Origin: Adiantum capillus-veneris
Taxonomy: Eukaryota; Streptophyta; Polypodiopsida; Polypodiales; Pteridaceae
Assembly (NCBI GenBank): GCA_014529385.2
Contig: CM043958.1
Location: 78,728,669 to 78,792,668, forward strand
Length of the DNA stretch: 64,000 nucleotides
Reading direction: 5' to 3'
Numbering within the stretch: position 1 is the first letter of the stretch; each line of letters starts with the position of its first letter. Of this stretch, positions 1 through 10,490 are shown one piece after another. The notes below the pieces were generated by a model. That model saw only the letters and a program-made list of their open reading frames with translations, did not search any database and was not told the origin of the DNA. A program made the translations under genes and the position numbers.

Positions 1-188
1 GCAAACTGAATATTTGGCCTGGTGCTACATACATAAATGAGGCCACCAACAACAATTTGGTAAAGAGTGACATCAGTAGAATCGCGAGCATTATGTAGAC
101 TAAACTTTAAACCTGTTTCCATGGGAGGGGCCAAAGGTTTGCAATCCTCAAGTCCAAACTTACATAGCAATGTCTCTATGTTATTTTT
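1..188 (-). pseudogene. pol: Copia B reverse transcriptase fragment (left part)
   Basis: This antisense fragment closely matches positions 1129-1290 of element A, which encode the end of the copia reverse transcriptase, but with many substitutions. It stops exactly where the LTR of A begins, and its continuation is found at 11530, after A. It is therefore the downstream half of the pol gene of copia B, which was the target of A. The rest of the RNase H domain lies left of the window. Non-functional. Confidence 0.75.
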
Positions 189-415
189 TGTTGGAAATAG
201 AGTTGCAGAGAAACACACACAGCTTGGAGAAGATGAAGGAAGCTCAAGGCACACAATGGAGAGTGTATTACTTAGTGTGCAATGGAAAGATGGATAGCCC
301 TAGAGTGATGGGCGTATATACAATGCTCGGGGGAAAAAACCACTTAAAGAGGGAAAAAATGCCCCGGCGGTCCTAGTGTGTTCACACACATCACTACCAC
401 ATGTATATGGTAACA
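189..415 (-). repeat. 3' LTR of copia A
   Basis: The repeat runs TG to CA on the plus strand and matches 11303-11529 along its whole length. A TATA-like GTATATA lies near 316-322 in either orientation, in the middle of the LTR. It is followed inward by a polypurine tract on the minus strand, which identifies it as the 3' LTR. Short open frames that cross it are chance frames. Confidence 0.88.
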
Positions 416-429
416 AATCCCCCCTGGAG
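416..429 (-). other. Polypurine tract of copia A
   Basis: Immediately inside the 3' LTR the minus strand reads CTCCAGGGGGGATT, a purine run in the position used to prime plus-strand DNA synthesis in LTR retrotransposons. Confidence 0.75.
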
Positions 430-490
430 TGATGCTGTGAACGAGAGCTGTCATATGAGTAACGGAAAGTGCCATGTCCTAAGGACATGA

Positions 491-1051
491 TCAGTCCACA
501 AAGGGGAGTAAGCCCAAAGCTTTGCGGAAAGCTTCAAGATTCTCACAAGACAATGCCTTTGTGAAAAGATCTGCAAGGTTGTCCTGTGTTGGCACATAAG
601 CCAAGCTGATCTCTTCTGCTACTGAGAGCCTCTCCCTGACATAGTGGTAATGCACCTCAATGTGCTTTGTGAGAGCATGAAAAACTGGGTTCCTCGCAAC
701 TGCCAATGTGCTCTGACTGTCAGTGTAGATAGTGTTGGCAGTGTCCTGTCCAACACCCAAATTAGCCATAAGGCATCTGAGCCATACACACTCAACCGTA
801 GCTGTGAAGACTGCCCTGTACTCAACCTCCCAACTCGAAGTGGCCACAGTAGGTTGCTTCTTGCTCAACCATGATATACATGAACTGCCAAACATGAAAC
901 AAAAAGCAATTGTGGACCCTCTCGTGTCAAAACAACCAACCCAATCTAAGTCCGAAAAAGCATGTAAGTCTGACAGCAATGATCCCCCCTTGGGATAAAA
1001 CAAGCCAAGATGTAAAGTGCCACTAAGGTAGCAGAAAATCCTCTTGACATC
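491..1051 (-). pseudogene. pol: Copia A RNase H domain
   Basis: RNase H of the copia polyprotein, which removes the RNA strand of the RNA/DNA hybrid. Copia landmarks are present in order: SDLDWVGC with the first catalytic Asp, the SWLSKKQP block, a WEVEYRA block with the Glu, DSQSTLAVARN with the next Asp, and HIEVHYHYVRE near the end. The natural stop is at 491-493. It is in the same frame as the upstream reverse transcriptase, from which it is separated by an in-frame TAG at 1052-1054. The expected SS.EAEYRA reads SSWEVEYRA, showing drift. Confidence 0.85.
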
Positions 1052-1939
1052 CTACCAATGCTTAGACCCTGGGCTATGCATAAATCCGCTGACCTCTGAC
1101 ACTGCAAACGGAATATCCGACCTCGTGTTGCATACATAAATGAGGAAGCCAACAGCAGTTTGATAAAGAGTGACATCAGCAGGATTGCGAGCATTATGTA
1201 GACTCAATGTCAAACCTGTTTCCATGGGAGTGGCATTAGGTTTGCAATCCTCGAGTCCAAACTTACATAGCAATGTCTCTATGTAACTTTTCTGACATAA
1301 GGAAATACCACCATCACAATGCTTAAACCGTATACCAAAGTAATGATGCAACAGCCCCAAATCTTTCATCTTGAAAGTAGCATTCATATCAGCCTTAAAT
1401 TCAGCAATATGTCTCTCATTTGGTCCAGTGATCAACAAATCATCGACATAAAGAACCACAATGAGAAGTACATCACCCTCACACTTTACATACAATGTGC
1501 TTTATGTTGAACTGTTACGAAAACCTTGTTTGACCAAATGAGTGTCAGCTTTCTCATACCAAGCACGAGGAGATTTCTTCAACCCATACAAAGCCTTGTT
1601 ACATTTGCACACTTTGTCCTCTTGTCCTTTTATGACAAAACCGCGAGAGTGCGTTACATAAACTTCCTCAAATATGTCACCATTCAAGAAAGCAGTAACA
1701 TTGTCTGATTGATGTACATCCCAACCAGAATGAGCTGCCAATGCACATAGAAAACGCAAAGTAGTCATACGACAAGTGGGAGCAAAAGTCTCTTCATAAT
1801 CAATGCCTTTTTGCTGTGCATAACCCTTTGCAACAAGTCGAGCCTTATGGCGATGGATCTCACCATACGGCTTGCGTTTCAACTTGTAAACCCACTTTGT
1901 ACCAATGGAATTTTTTCTAGGAGGCAAATCACATAAAGT
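1052..1939 (-). pseudogene. pol: Copia A reverse transcriptase domain
   Basis: Reverse transcriptase of the copia type. Recognisable blocks are KWVYKLKRKPYGEIHRHKAR at the N-terminus, [22 protein letters not shown], the ALYGLKKSPRAWYEK block, and the catalytic YVDDLLITG near 1440. The frame is open across the domain except for a TAA at 1502-1504, where copia B has GAA in the same place, and TAG stops at each end (1940-1942, 1052-1054). No indels are needed to keep the frame, so decay is by nonsense substitutions. Confidence 0.88.
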
Positions 1940-2857
1940 CTATGTGTCATTTTCTATGAGTGTATCATATTCTGATTGCATGGCAGCCATCCAATTTTTT
2001 GAATTCTGTGCTTCATCAAAAGACAGAGGCTCCTCAACATCATGTAAGCTAGACACAGCCAAAGCATAACAATCTGATGCATAAGATTCATGGCAAGATT
2101 CTGAACGAGTACGACTAGACAAAGGTGCATCCAATTTACTGTCACACAAAGTGTGCACCAGCCATTTTGGCATACTTCTAGCTTACTCATTTTCAGCCCT
2201 TTCCTCATCAAGTACATCATGTACATCTGCATTAGTAATAGGGTGATCTAGAGCATTTTTAGAAACCCCCATAGGCTGTACATTTGCCTCATTGGAACTT
2301 ACATTTGTATTTCCACCACTGAAAAGAGGCAACAAAGTGTCATAAATGTCTTGTGAGCTTACATTACTGTCTCTAGTACATGATAGTAAGGGCTGAAAAA
2401 AATCTTCCACAAACACTACATCCCGTGAAACTAGAATACGTTTTGTTTGTGGATGATACAACCTGTAATCTTTGCTTTCAGCACTATAACCAACAAAAAT
2501 ACATTTGACAGCCTTAGCATCCAATTTTCTGCGCTGCACTTGTGGCACCAAAGCATATGCCAAATAGCCAAAAACACGCATGTGCTCAATAGAAGGCTTT
2601 CTGTCATCACATGCTTCATATGGAGTAATAGACTGCAAAGCTTTCGTAGGACACCTGTTAAGTACATAAGTGGCACACATGATGGCCTCAAGCCAAAAAG
2701 AATGCGGCAAAGCTTGACTTTTGACCATACATCGTGCCATTTTTGTCAGTGACCTGTTTTTCCTCTCAGCAACACCATTTTGCTGAGGTGTATAAGGCAC
2801 TGTACATTGGTGTTTTATCCCACGACTAGCCAGAAATGCATTAAATTCATGAGACAT
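1940..2857 (-). pseudogene. pol: Copia A integrase C-terminal half and linker
   Basis: The sequence begins at the MSHEFNAFLASRGIKH block just after the second catalytic Asp of integrase, then PYTPQQNGVAERKNR with the catalytic Glu, FWLEAIMCATYVLNR, and the FGYLAYALVP to FVGYSAESKDYRLY region typical of copia integrase C-termini. A variable linker follows, leading into reverse transcriptase. A TAA lies at 2183-2185 where copia B has CAG. The N-terminal side is cut off at 2857 by the composite insertion; its continuation starts at 10034. Confidence 0.88.
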
Positions 2858-3482
2858 TGAGGCGGTCCGGGGCGGGCAACAAGAAGAGCGGCCTCTAAAC
2901 ACCCTTCAAGGCTCTTGTGTTGCTCAAATGAGGCTGGGGCAAGCACAATCAAAGACAACAACAACCCACAGCCAGAAACCAAACAAGAAAAGGGGCACCA
3001 CCTAGTTGTAGATGCGAACTAGGACACGCGTGATATCTCCTTGTACTCAAACTCACAAAGAGAGGGGAATGCAAGATAGCCACACACACCAAACACAAAC
3101 ATTCACCACGCCAGAGAGAGGTAAAGATCACAAATCAACTTGAGCAACTCAATCTTAGCCTTAAAGACTAGATGCACACAAAGCTTGATGAGAAATAGAG
3201 AGACAACACAAAACTTGACCTTGTTGCCAATACACAAATTGTCTTAGGGTCATGGGAGCCCTCTCACCGAGCACCCTCTTACAATTTACTTTTTAGGCAA
3301 ACAATTCAACAATCCCTTACACCATCAAGCATAAAATAGCACAACAGACTTCAAGGACAATATACCTTCAACCACCTGATGAGTCAACTTATCAAGTCAA
3401 TTTGGAGAGAAGAGTCGTAGTTGCAGCATACAATTGCACCCAAAACTATGAATCTTATTTATGGACAAGAGTAGGCTACAAG
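2858..3482. other. Left arm of the composite insertion, no gene seen
   Basis: GC-rich at its edge and then A/C-rich on the plus strand. It has no convincing coding frame; the only frame near 60 codons (2949-3131, minus) resembles nothing I know. It could be the 3' part (R-U5) of a long minus-strand LTR whose 5' part is 9238-10029, because the outer ends are TG and CA, but this is inference. Confidence 0.35.
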
Positions 3483-4622
3483 TGTGATGCAGAGTATGGT
3501 ATCACTCCACTCCTCTAGATGGCATAACTAACTTGAAGCTTCTCCATGCACCTATGTGTAGTGATGGAATAGAGCACTCACAATGCACTCACTCTACACA
3601 ACTAGGCTTGAAGAGTGGTGTGTTATGTGTTAAGAATGGTGTGGTGTAGTGTGATCATGTGATGATTTACAAGGGAGAGAAGGGATCTATTTATAGGTTT
3701 TAGAATCCCCGATTAGGATGAGGCCTAATCAAGTTTATTTGAAGGAAAAGAAGACTATGCATATTTTTATTTTTTTAAATGAGGGTAGGTCTCTCTTGTC
3801 CTTTGAGTCACATGGATGTGGGCTCAAGGGAAGAGAATTATTGAGGATGAAAGGAGAGAGGGATTGAGTGAATAATTTTGGAGTGCCTACTCTAGTAGAG
3901 GATGCATTTACAATAAGGTTAGTGGTAAGTAGTTAGTAATTATCACTACAAAATATTTACAAAATCATTCACCAAATGGTGAGATATATGATGAGAAAAG
4001 TTAGAGAAGGGATGAGCTTGTAAAGAGAGGTTGAAGCTTTGGAGAAGTTGACATTCACCTCTTTACAGCACCGGTAGAACAAGCGGTCAGCATGGCGAAG
4101 TTGCACCTGTCGATGAAGCTATGTTATCTCAAAACTTTGGATAATTCATGATAAAAGCGTTCATTTGCAGAGGTTAACCTTGGATTTTTGATGATTTTTT
4201 GAAGTTCTTTACAAAGCTGTAGAGAGTATGGTAATATAGACATATATGTAGAGAGAAAGGGGGACACATAGGGTGTAGAAATGGAGGATGAAGGCTATGG
4301 AGGTGTGAGAGAAGTGGCAATGGTGAAGAGGGTGAAATAGGACATGGGAGTTGTAGGTTTGGGAGTGAGAAGGAGAGGGAGATGTGTGTAAGAGTGAGTA
4401 GGTGTGTGGAAGGGTGAGAGAAATAGGATGAGTTTTTGGGTGTATGAGGTGGCAGTTTTGAAGTCGGCCATAAATTTCATGTAAAATCGCTCTTGACTTC
4501 ATAATTTCTGAAAAAATTATGAAAAATACTTCAGCTCACGAGCTACATTTTGTCTTCTGGTAGTATCCTCAAATTCAGATCATAAAAAGGTGCCAAAATT
4601 CGAGCAAAAAGTTGTCCCTGCA
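3483..4622 (-). repeat. LTR-like direct repeat, copy 1 (1.14 kb)
   Basis: Starts TGTGATGCAG, ends CCCTGCA and matches 8095-9237 almost base for base. On the minus strand a TATA box (CTATAAATAG, about 3685-3695) lies roughly 200 bp from the TGTGATG end, giving the U3-R-U5 layout of a minus-strand LTR. The flanks lack an obvious PBS or PPT and the two outer flanks show no clear target duplication. Frames inside it, such as 4209-4502, occur in both copies but have no recognisable product. Confidence 0.65.
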
Positions 4623-5511
4623 GAGGCAGGAAATGAGTTTGATGCTGCTTGCCACATACTCGGTGCAATGTTTGACGATGGCCAACTCGTATGTACTTGT
4701 TATGGAATTACTATGTGGAGAGCAAAGTTACCATCTGTAACCGGGTAAAGCAGGGCATGAAACCTGAAATTATGCTTGCGTAGAGTTGGAATGGGCACAG
4801 CCGGCTGTTGAGGGTGCCTCCTCGTCAAGGTGCACACGATTTTTATCTAGTTCCCCTCAGGTTACAACTGAAGGGAGCATTCGTCCGCAATCTTGGTCAA
4901 AACCACTCTCTTAACCCCTTTTCCCCCATCATCCCTCTTAGACTTTGATATGGCGCCACCTGCGACCCCAGCATGCTGCACCTTCTACCTATTACCTACA
5001 AGGAGCTTGACTGTAGCTTCGCCTCCGTAAAGCTTCAATTGTGCTTCCTCTAAAGCCTTCGCACTTCAGTCTTCGCCTCTCCCTTATCTCCTGCTGCGCA
5101 TAAGAACCTACATCACACAAGCGGTCCCTTTGCGTATCACTCTTTTTTAGGCCCGCCTGTGCATCACTTTACAAATGCACCCCTTACCCCCACCCCGTGA
5201 TTTCCTTACTGCATGTTCGACACCTGCAACATCCACCTTGCTTTCTTCTCCTCCAGGACCGGACTTCAGGTTATGGAGCTAGGCTTAGTTTTTGGCTGAA
5301 ACTGCCTTTGGCTTTGGTAATCTCCTCCTCCACTTCTTACCTCAGCCACTAACCCACATTAATCGCCTCTATAACTACTACTCATGTTTTGACATTCTAC
5401 TACCTACTTGGCCTGTATACAGCTTGCAAGAACTTTGCTCAGCAACATCTACTCCCTCGACCTCCATCCTTGGTCGCCCACCTCAATCTCAACGCTCTAC
5501 AAAAAAAAAAG

Positions 5512-5551
<40 letters not shown>

Positions 5552-6030
5552 GAAATGGATAACAACCCCCCTACTCTACTACAACTGCAAGCCAACGTCA
5601 CCTCGATATCCCTTCCTCTTCAACTATAAGTCCTTCGCTCCCCGGATTTATCTAGGCCGCAACCTTTGCAAGAGTGGAGGCTTTGACGACTCACCCAACT
5701 ACCCCAACTCCACTTTCAATAAACAAAGATGGCACTACGACCAACCCCTACGAGAACATCACCGAAGAATTGGAGTGACTTCCGGAGGAGTCCTTCGATT
5801 TCTCCTCGATGCTCGCAAAGGGAAGCAATGACCCAGACCATATTGAAAACATCCTTCTACGGCTACGACAAACCCTCTCCTAGCCGGTAAACCTTCAAAT
5901 TTTCAGCTTGGTGGCGCTCCCTTAATTGACTCCCATACCACTGAAGAAGTGCTCCCCCAATTGAAACAACCTTTGGATTTTGAGGTGATTATTTCCAACT
6001 CTCTTCTGGAATTTAAGGCTTCATAGTAAA
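4623..6030 (+). other. Pyrimidine-rich core, 5' part, no convincing gene
   Basis: The plus strand is strongly C+T-rich. A 179-codon frame (5292-5831) exists but runs through an (AT)n microsatellite at about 5513-5546, which it translates as alternating Tyr and Ile, so its middle is not real coding. The last part (from about 5840) may be the degraded beginning of the protein seen at 6031-7235, because short blocks such as the LKQPLDFE-like stretch read in the same direction, but stops interrupt it. Confidence 0.3.
5513..5547. repeat. (AT)n microsatellite
   Basis: About 30 bp of alternating TA directly after a run of ten A residues. It falls inside an otherwise open frame and shows that this frame is not conserved coding. 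Confidence 0.9.
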
Positions 6031-7235
6031 TTGGGAAAAGCTAAAATCCTTCTTAAACACCTCAATGGTTTACTATGTAATCAAACATCATCTAATAGTT
6101 TGTGCATGAAGCCACCTAAATTATCCTTGGAGGATACACAAGCTCAAGCCCCGCTCAATGCTAAGTTTGCCTCACTAACCATAGAATATCAACTTGATTA
6201 TACAAAAGCACTTGTACAAGCACAATACCTCCTCATAAATAATTTCAAACCTATCTTGATGGCTATCATGCACTAGTAGAAGAACGGCTCAACGATCTCA
6301 ATTTTAAGCTCCTCCAAGTCTCCATCCCTTTAGTCTCCAAACATGCTTGGAGCCTCAAGCTACGACAATGGAAAACTTCATCCCTCCATACTTTCCTCTT
6401 GGATATTCAAAACCATGTTGTAAATGTTCATCTCGCCACCACAAAAGAGGATGTAGCTAAATTTTCTCGCAAGAAGGCCATCAACAACATAGAAGAAGTG
6501 CTCTCCCTCCCCAAGAAGCAAACCATCAAAGAACTTGTGGAACAAGTTGTCACAGAAAAATTCAGTTCAAATCTTCCCGCCTCCCCATCTAAGTCTGTCT
6601 TACCCGTCCCCAAAAAATCCTCCCACCCCCATACTAAAAAACCCTTCTTTCCTCCAAGAACTTCCTCTTCTTCTTACCCCCCCATTAACCACCGTGGATC
6701 CCGCCCCCCATCTTACCCACCCTCCAATAAACGGCCTCTTCAACCACCCTCCAAACCCACCATCGAAAAGCCTTTTTCCAAAAAACCTAAATTTTCTTCC
6801 TTCCCTTACACCCCTGCCTATCCCTTATACCCGCTTCAAACCCTCAATCCTGCACCCTCCTCCCTCAACCCATCCTCTATAATTCCACCTGAAAAAATAC
6901 TCAGCCACCATTACCCTCACCCACACAATAAAAACCACTCCCGTAACGTTACTACCCACCACAAAGCAAACCACTCGGGAAAAGACAAAGGGAGGAGGGA
7001 GGGTTTAGCCACCCACACACTTGGGTGCACCTCTACTTCTCCAAACCCCCATGTCTTCTCGTACCTATGGATTTCAAAAGCCACTCTCGAGACCCTAGGG
7101 CTACCCACCTTGCTTCCTCTGAAAGGTCTTCAGCAAAGACTCTTACCTCAATCGCACCTCGCTCCTCCTACCCTCGCACAAGATAACAAAAAATCCACCC
7201 ATTGTGTTCAAAATCCCCTTCACACCCACCACTAG
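6031..7235 (+). pseudogene. Unrecognised Lys/Pro/Ser-rich protein of the insert core
   Basis: Two open segments (6031-6276, 6399-7235) join through the intervening sequence in one reading direction with only small frame changes: the segment between them reads sensibly as helical charged protein (for example GYHALVEERLNDLNFKLL). The first about 170 residues look globular and helical, including SLEDTQAQAPLNAKFASL; the last about 200 are low-complexity and basic, rich in Pro, Ser and Lys, ending in His/Asn-rich sequence. This architecture (helical body, basic tail) is compatible with a gag-like nucleic-acid-binding protein of a LINE, DIRS or LTR element, but I recognise no family and no zinc knuckle. 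Confidence 0.4.
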
Positions 7236-8094
7236 AAAACTTCTACCCTTTCAATGTATTAGCGATCCCATTTCTAAATCTTGCTAACTTAATGCTAATC
7301 TCTCCCACCTCCATAGACCAACTATTTGTTGGACTTCAGGGCCCAACATCCATAGCCTTCTGGTACATAGTTTACACCCCCCCATCCAACTTATAAACCC
7401 CACACGCTGTAACCTCTCTTGTCTCTCCCAATTTCCCTTTTTTAAGAACTCTCGTGTCCTATAAAATTACAGTTTTTCTCTTGCACCATCCTATCTATAG
7501 GTCAATATTTTGGGTATACTCTTGAACTCCCCACCTTACCTACATACCTTTGAAATACCCTTTGGACACTTTTTTACACCCTTGTCCAAACCTTATTGAG
7601 CTTACTGTTAACCTCTTCAAATAAAATCTTTCATTTTATAACACAAGCTTTCTCCTTTTTTTTTCATGATGATTCTTTCCCCTCACCTAAAAACCCCCCC
7701 TTATTTACACTTTTACCCCACTCTCTCATTCCCAAAAAATTGTACTATGAAACCTTGCCTTTAACTTACATCCATACCCAAATCACCTTAACTCCTCTCC
7801 CAGTACCCTAGTACTTGGTCTTTAATACCACTCCTCCCAAAAATGTTGTTCCCCAGGAAGTCATTAAATCTTAGAATCTTACAAGCACCCTTTATAAACC
7901 CTTACCTCCTCCTCTCATATATCACATTCTATAACACCACCATTGAAGAGCTCATAAGAGCAAAACGTGTTTGGTGGTACTCTCCCTTCTCCAACCATCC
8001 TTTTTTGGATTACCCCCATTTTGGCACCTATGATTTTCCTTGGAATCGTTTTGCACGCTTGAATACTTCTTTTTTTTCAAAGTTTTTTTTCAAG
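7236..8094 (+). other. Core of insert, 3' part, no convincing gene
   Basis: Pyrimidine-rich with many stops; short frames (7596-7811, 7843-8130) show no recognisable domain. The last of them runs into the repeat at 8095. There is no polypurine tract before 8095; instead T-runs precede it. Confidence 0.4.
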
Positions 8095-9237
8095 TGTGAT
8101 GCAGAGTATGGTATCACTCCACTCCTCTAGATGGCATAACTAACTTCAAGCTTCTCCATGCACCTATGTGTAGTGATGGAATAGAGCACTCACAATGCAC
8201 TCACTCTACACAACTAGGCTTGAAAAGTGGTGTGTTATGTGTTGAGAATGGTGTGGTGTAGTGTGATCATGTGATGATTTACAAGGGAGAGAAGGGCTCT
8301 ATTTATAGGTTTTAGAAGCCCCGATTAGGATGAGGCCTAATCAAGTTTATTTGAAGGAATAAAAGATTATGCATATTTTTATTTTTTTAAATGAGGGTGG
8401 GTCTCTCTTGTCCTTTGAGTCACATGGATGTGGGATCAAGGGAAGAGAATTATTGAGGATGAAAGGAGAGAGGGATTGAGTGAATAATTTGGGAGTGCCT
8501 ACTCTAGTAGAGGGTGCATTTACAATAAGGTTAGAGGTTAGTAGTTAGTAATTATCACTACAAAATATTTACAAAATCATTCACCAAATGGTGAGATATA
8601 TGATGAGAAAAGTTAGAGAAGGGATGAGCTTGTAAAGAGAGGTTGAAGCTTTGGAGAAGTTGACATTCACCTCTTTACAGCACCGGTAGAACAAGCGGTC
8701 AGCATGGCGAAGTTGCACATGTCGATGAAGCTATGTTATCTCAAAACTTTGGATAATTCATGATAAAAGCGTTCATTTGCAGAGGTTTACCTTGGATTTT
8801 TGATGATTTTTTGAAGTTCTTTACAAAGTTGAAGAGAGTATGGTAATATAGATATATATGTAGAGAGAAAGGGGGACACATAGGGTGTAGAAATGGAGGA
8901 TGAAGGCTATGGAGGTGTGAGAGAAGTGGCAATGGTGAAGAGGGTGAAATAGGACATGGGAGTTGCAGGTTTGGGAGTGGGAAGGAGAGGGAGATGTGTG
9001 TAAGAGTGAGTAGGTGTGTGGAAGGGTGAGAGAAATAGGATGAGTTTTTGGGTGTATGAGGTGGCAGTTTTGAAGTCGGCCATAAATTTCATGTAAAATC
9101 GCTCTTGACTTCAAAATTTCTGAAAAAATTATGAAAAATACTTCAGCTCATGAGCTACATTTTGTCTTTTGGTAGTATCCTCAAATTCGGATCATAAAAA
9201 GGTGCCAAAATTCGAGCAAAAAATTGTCCGTGCTGCA
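8095..9237 (-). repeat. LTR-like direct repeat, copy 2 (1.14 kb)
   Basis: Second copy of 3483-4622, differing by scattered substitutions and a 3-nt insertion near its right end (TGCTGCA against CTGCA). Same TATA position on the minus strand. The pair spans 5.75 kb in direct orientation, as LTRs would. The inner flank on the PBS side is a T-run rather than a tRNA complement, so if this is an LTR element its priming site is lost. Confidence 0.65.
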
Positions 9238-10029
9238 CCTAATAAAGCTTGAAGTGGGCCACTATTTGATTCTTTTTCCTTTGTAGTCTTCCAAGTGAGC
9301 CTCCCATGCATTAACCATGACCTAATATTTCCAAAGATCTTACACACATATATGGTATATGATAAGTATCAAATATAATATATACTTGTGGGATAAAAAG
9401 ATAGGCTAGCTATTCATAAAAAATGAACACATGGGATGCATCGTGGAAAAATATATATAAAATAAAAGGAGAAAAATCATGAGGGAAGAGACTCTCAATT
9501 ATTCTCTACTTTGAGTGATTTAAGGAATTTATTTGAAGATGAAATCTATTTACTTGTGACTATTTAACTGGGAGGGAAAAAAATATGACGGAGCCGATAA
9601 GGTTATTGGTGAATTTTTACGATGAAGTCACATAAAGGTTAATCAAGGCTTGTGCGAGTTGAGATTAAGGGATAGAATGATAGTAAAATCTGGACAAGGA
9701 ATGACACGTGATGGAAGCTAGCATACTTAGGCCTGATAACGCACACCTAGGAATATATATTTATATAAATACAAAAAACCCTTTATATTTAGGTCCTTTA
9801 TTTGATAAAAAATATTTACATGCAAAGAGGACCGTAATATTATAATTTATTTTTTGGTCTCCTAGCCTAATGACTCGCTCAATGATTTGATATAAAAAAA
9901 ATGATAAAAACCTAAACACACGCACACTATTTATAATGAGAAAGCGAGCCTAGTCATTGTGCTAGGGTGTTTTTGTGGGGTGAAGTGGCTTCTTAAAATT
10001 ATTTTATGAGAGCCAAAAAACGGCTATCA
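9238..10029. other. Right arm of the composite insertion, no gene seen
   Basis: AT-rich, no frame above 60 codons. On the minus strand it begins TGATAGCCG and could be the U3 part of a long LTR. It ends at the ACAT target duplication (10030-10033). Confidence 0.35.
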
Positions 10030-10033
10030 ACAT

Positions 10034-10490
10034 ATACTCCCCCCCTCGATCCAGATTTCTTCAAACGCAGCAAACTGCCAAAATTCAGATGACCAAAACG
10101 TGCATGCCAAAGTTTTGCATCTGAAATAGCCCTTGAATTTGCAACAGCATTTGCAAAATTTTGTCCACACTTGTTATACAAAGTGAGCTTATACAACCCA
10201 CGGCACAAAAGGCCAGATGCAACAATTTCATCACCAAAACTGAGATCATGAACTGTACATCTGTCATCCACAAATTTGACTACAAGTCCAAGTCTAGCAA
10301 GTGCGGATACAGACAAGAGATTCTTCTTGATCCCAGGTACATAAAGTGCATCAACAAGTGTGAATGAACTGCCATTAGCAGCAATGAGCACAATCTTTCC
10401 AACTCCCTGAACTAGATAAGAGGCATTGTTGGCACAAGTGATAGAATTCCCATGAGGGACAGACTCGAGAGAGGTAAACAATTCACGATG
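10034..10490 (-). pseudogene. pol: Copia A protease end and integrase N-terminal zinc region, deleted
   Basis: Encodes the stretch after the protease active site (ANGSSFTLVDALYVPGIKKN, LLSVSALARLGL) and the start of the GAG-pre-integrase zinc-binding region (LWHARFGHLNF with its His pair). Compared with copia B (13108-13440), about 340 bp coding for the Cys pair and the first catalytic Asp of integrase are missing; the sequence jumps to a DRGGEY block next to a run of seven G. It shares the frame of the upstream gag, after a TGA at 10491-10493 where B has TCA. Confidence 0.8.

Larger units (their letters stand above)
2858..10029. mobile_element. 7.2-kb composite insertion inside copia A
   Basis: Copia A is uninterrupted in its relative B (around 13084), where GAGACATATACTCC is continuous. 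In A the same sequence breaks after ACAT (2854-2857) and resumes with ACAT (10030-10033), a 4-bp target duplication. The insert begins TG and ends CA, as LTR-type elements do. Inside it are outer arms (2858-3482 and 9238-10029), two 1.14-kb direct repeats and a core. One reading is a solo or degraded LTR (the arms) carrying a second element. No reverse transcriptase, integrase or transposase was recognised in it. Confidence 0.6.

Noticed and set aside
4209-4502. 97-codon minus frame conserved in both 1.14-kb repeats (also 8821-9114)
   Set aside because: Conservation follows from the repeats being copies of each other; the product is His/Ser/Pro/Leu-rich low complexity with no known domain.
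5292-5831. 179-codon frame as a gene
   Set aside because: It runs through an (AT)n microsatellite read as Tyr-Ile repeats, and no domain is visible on either side.
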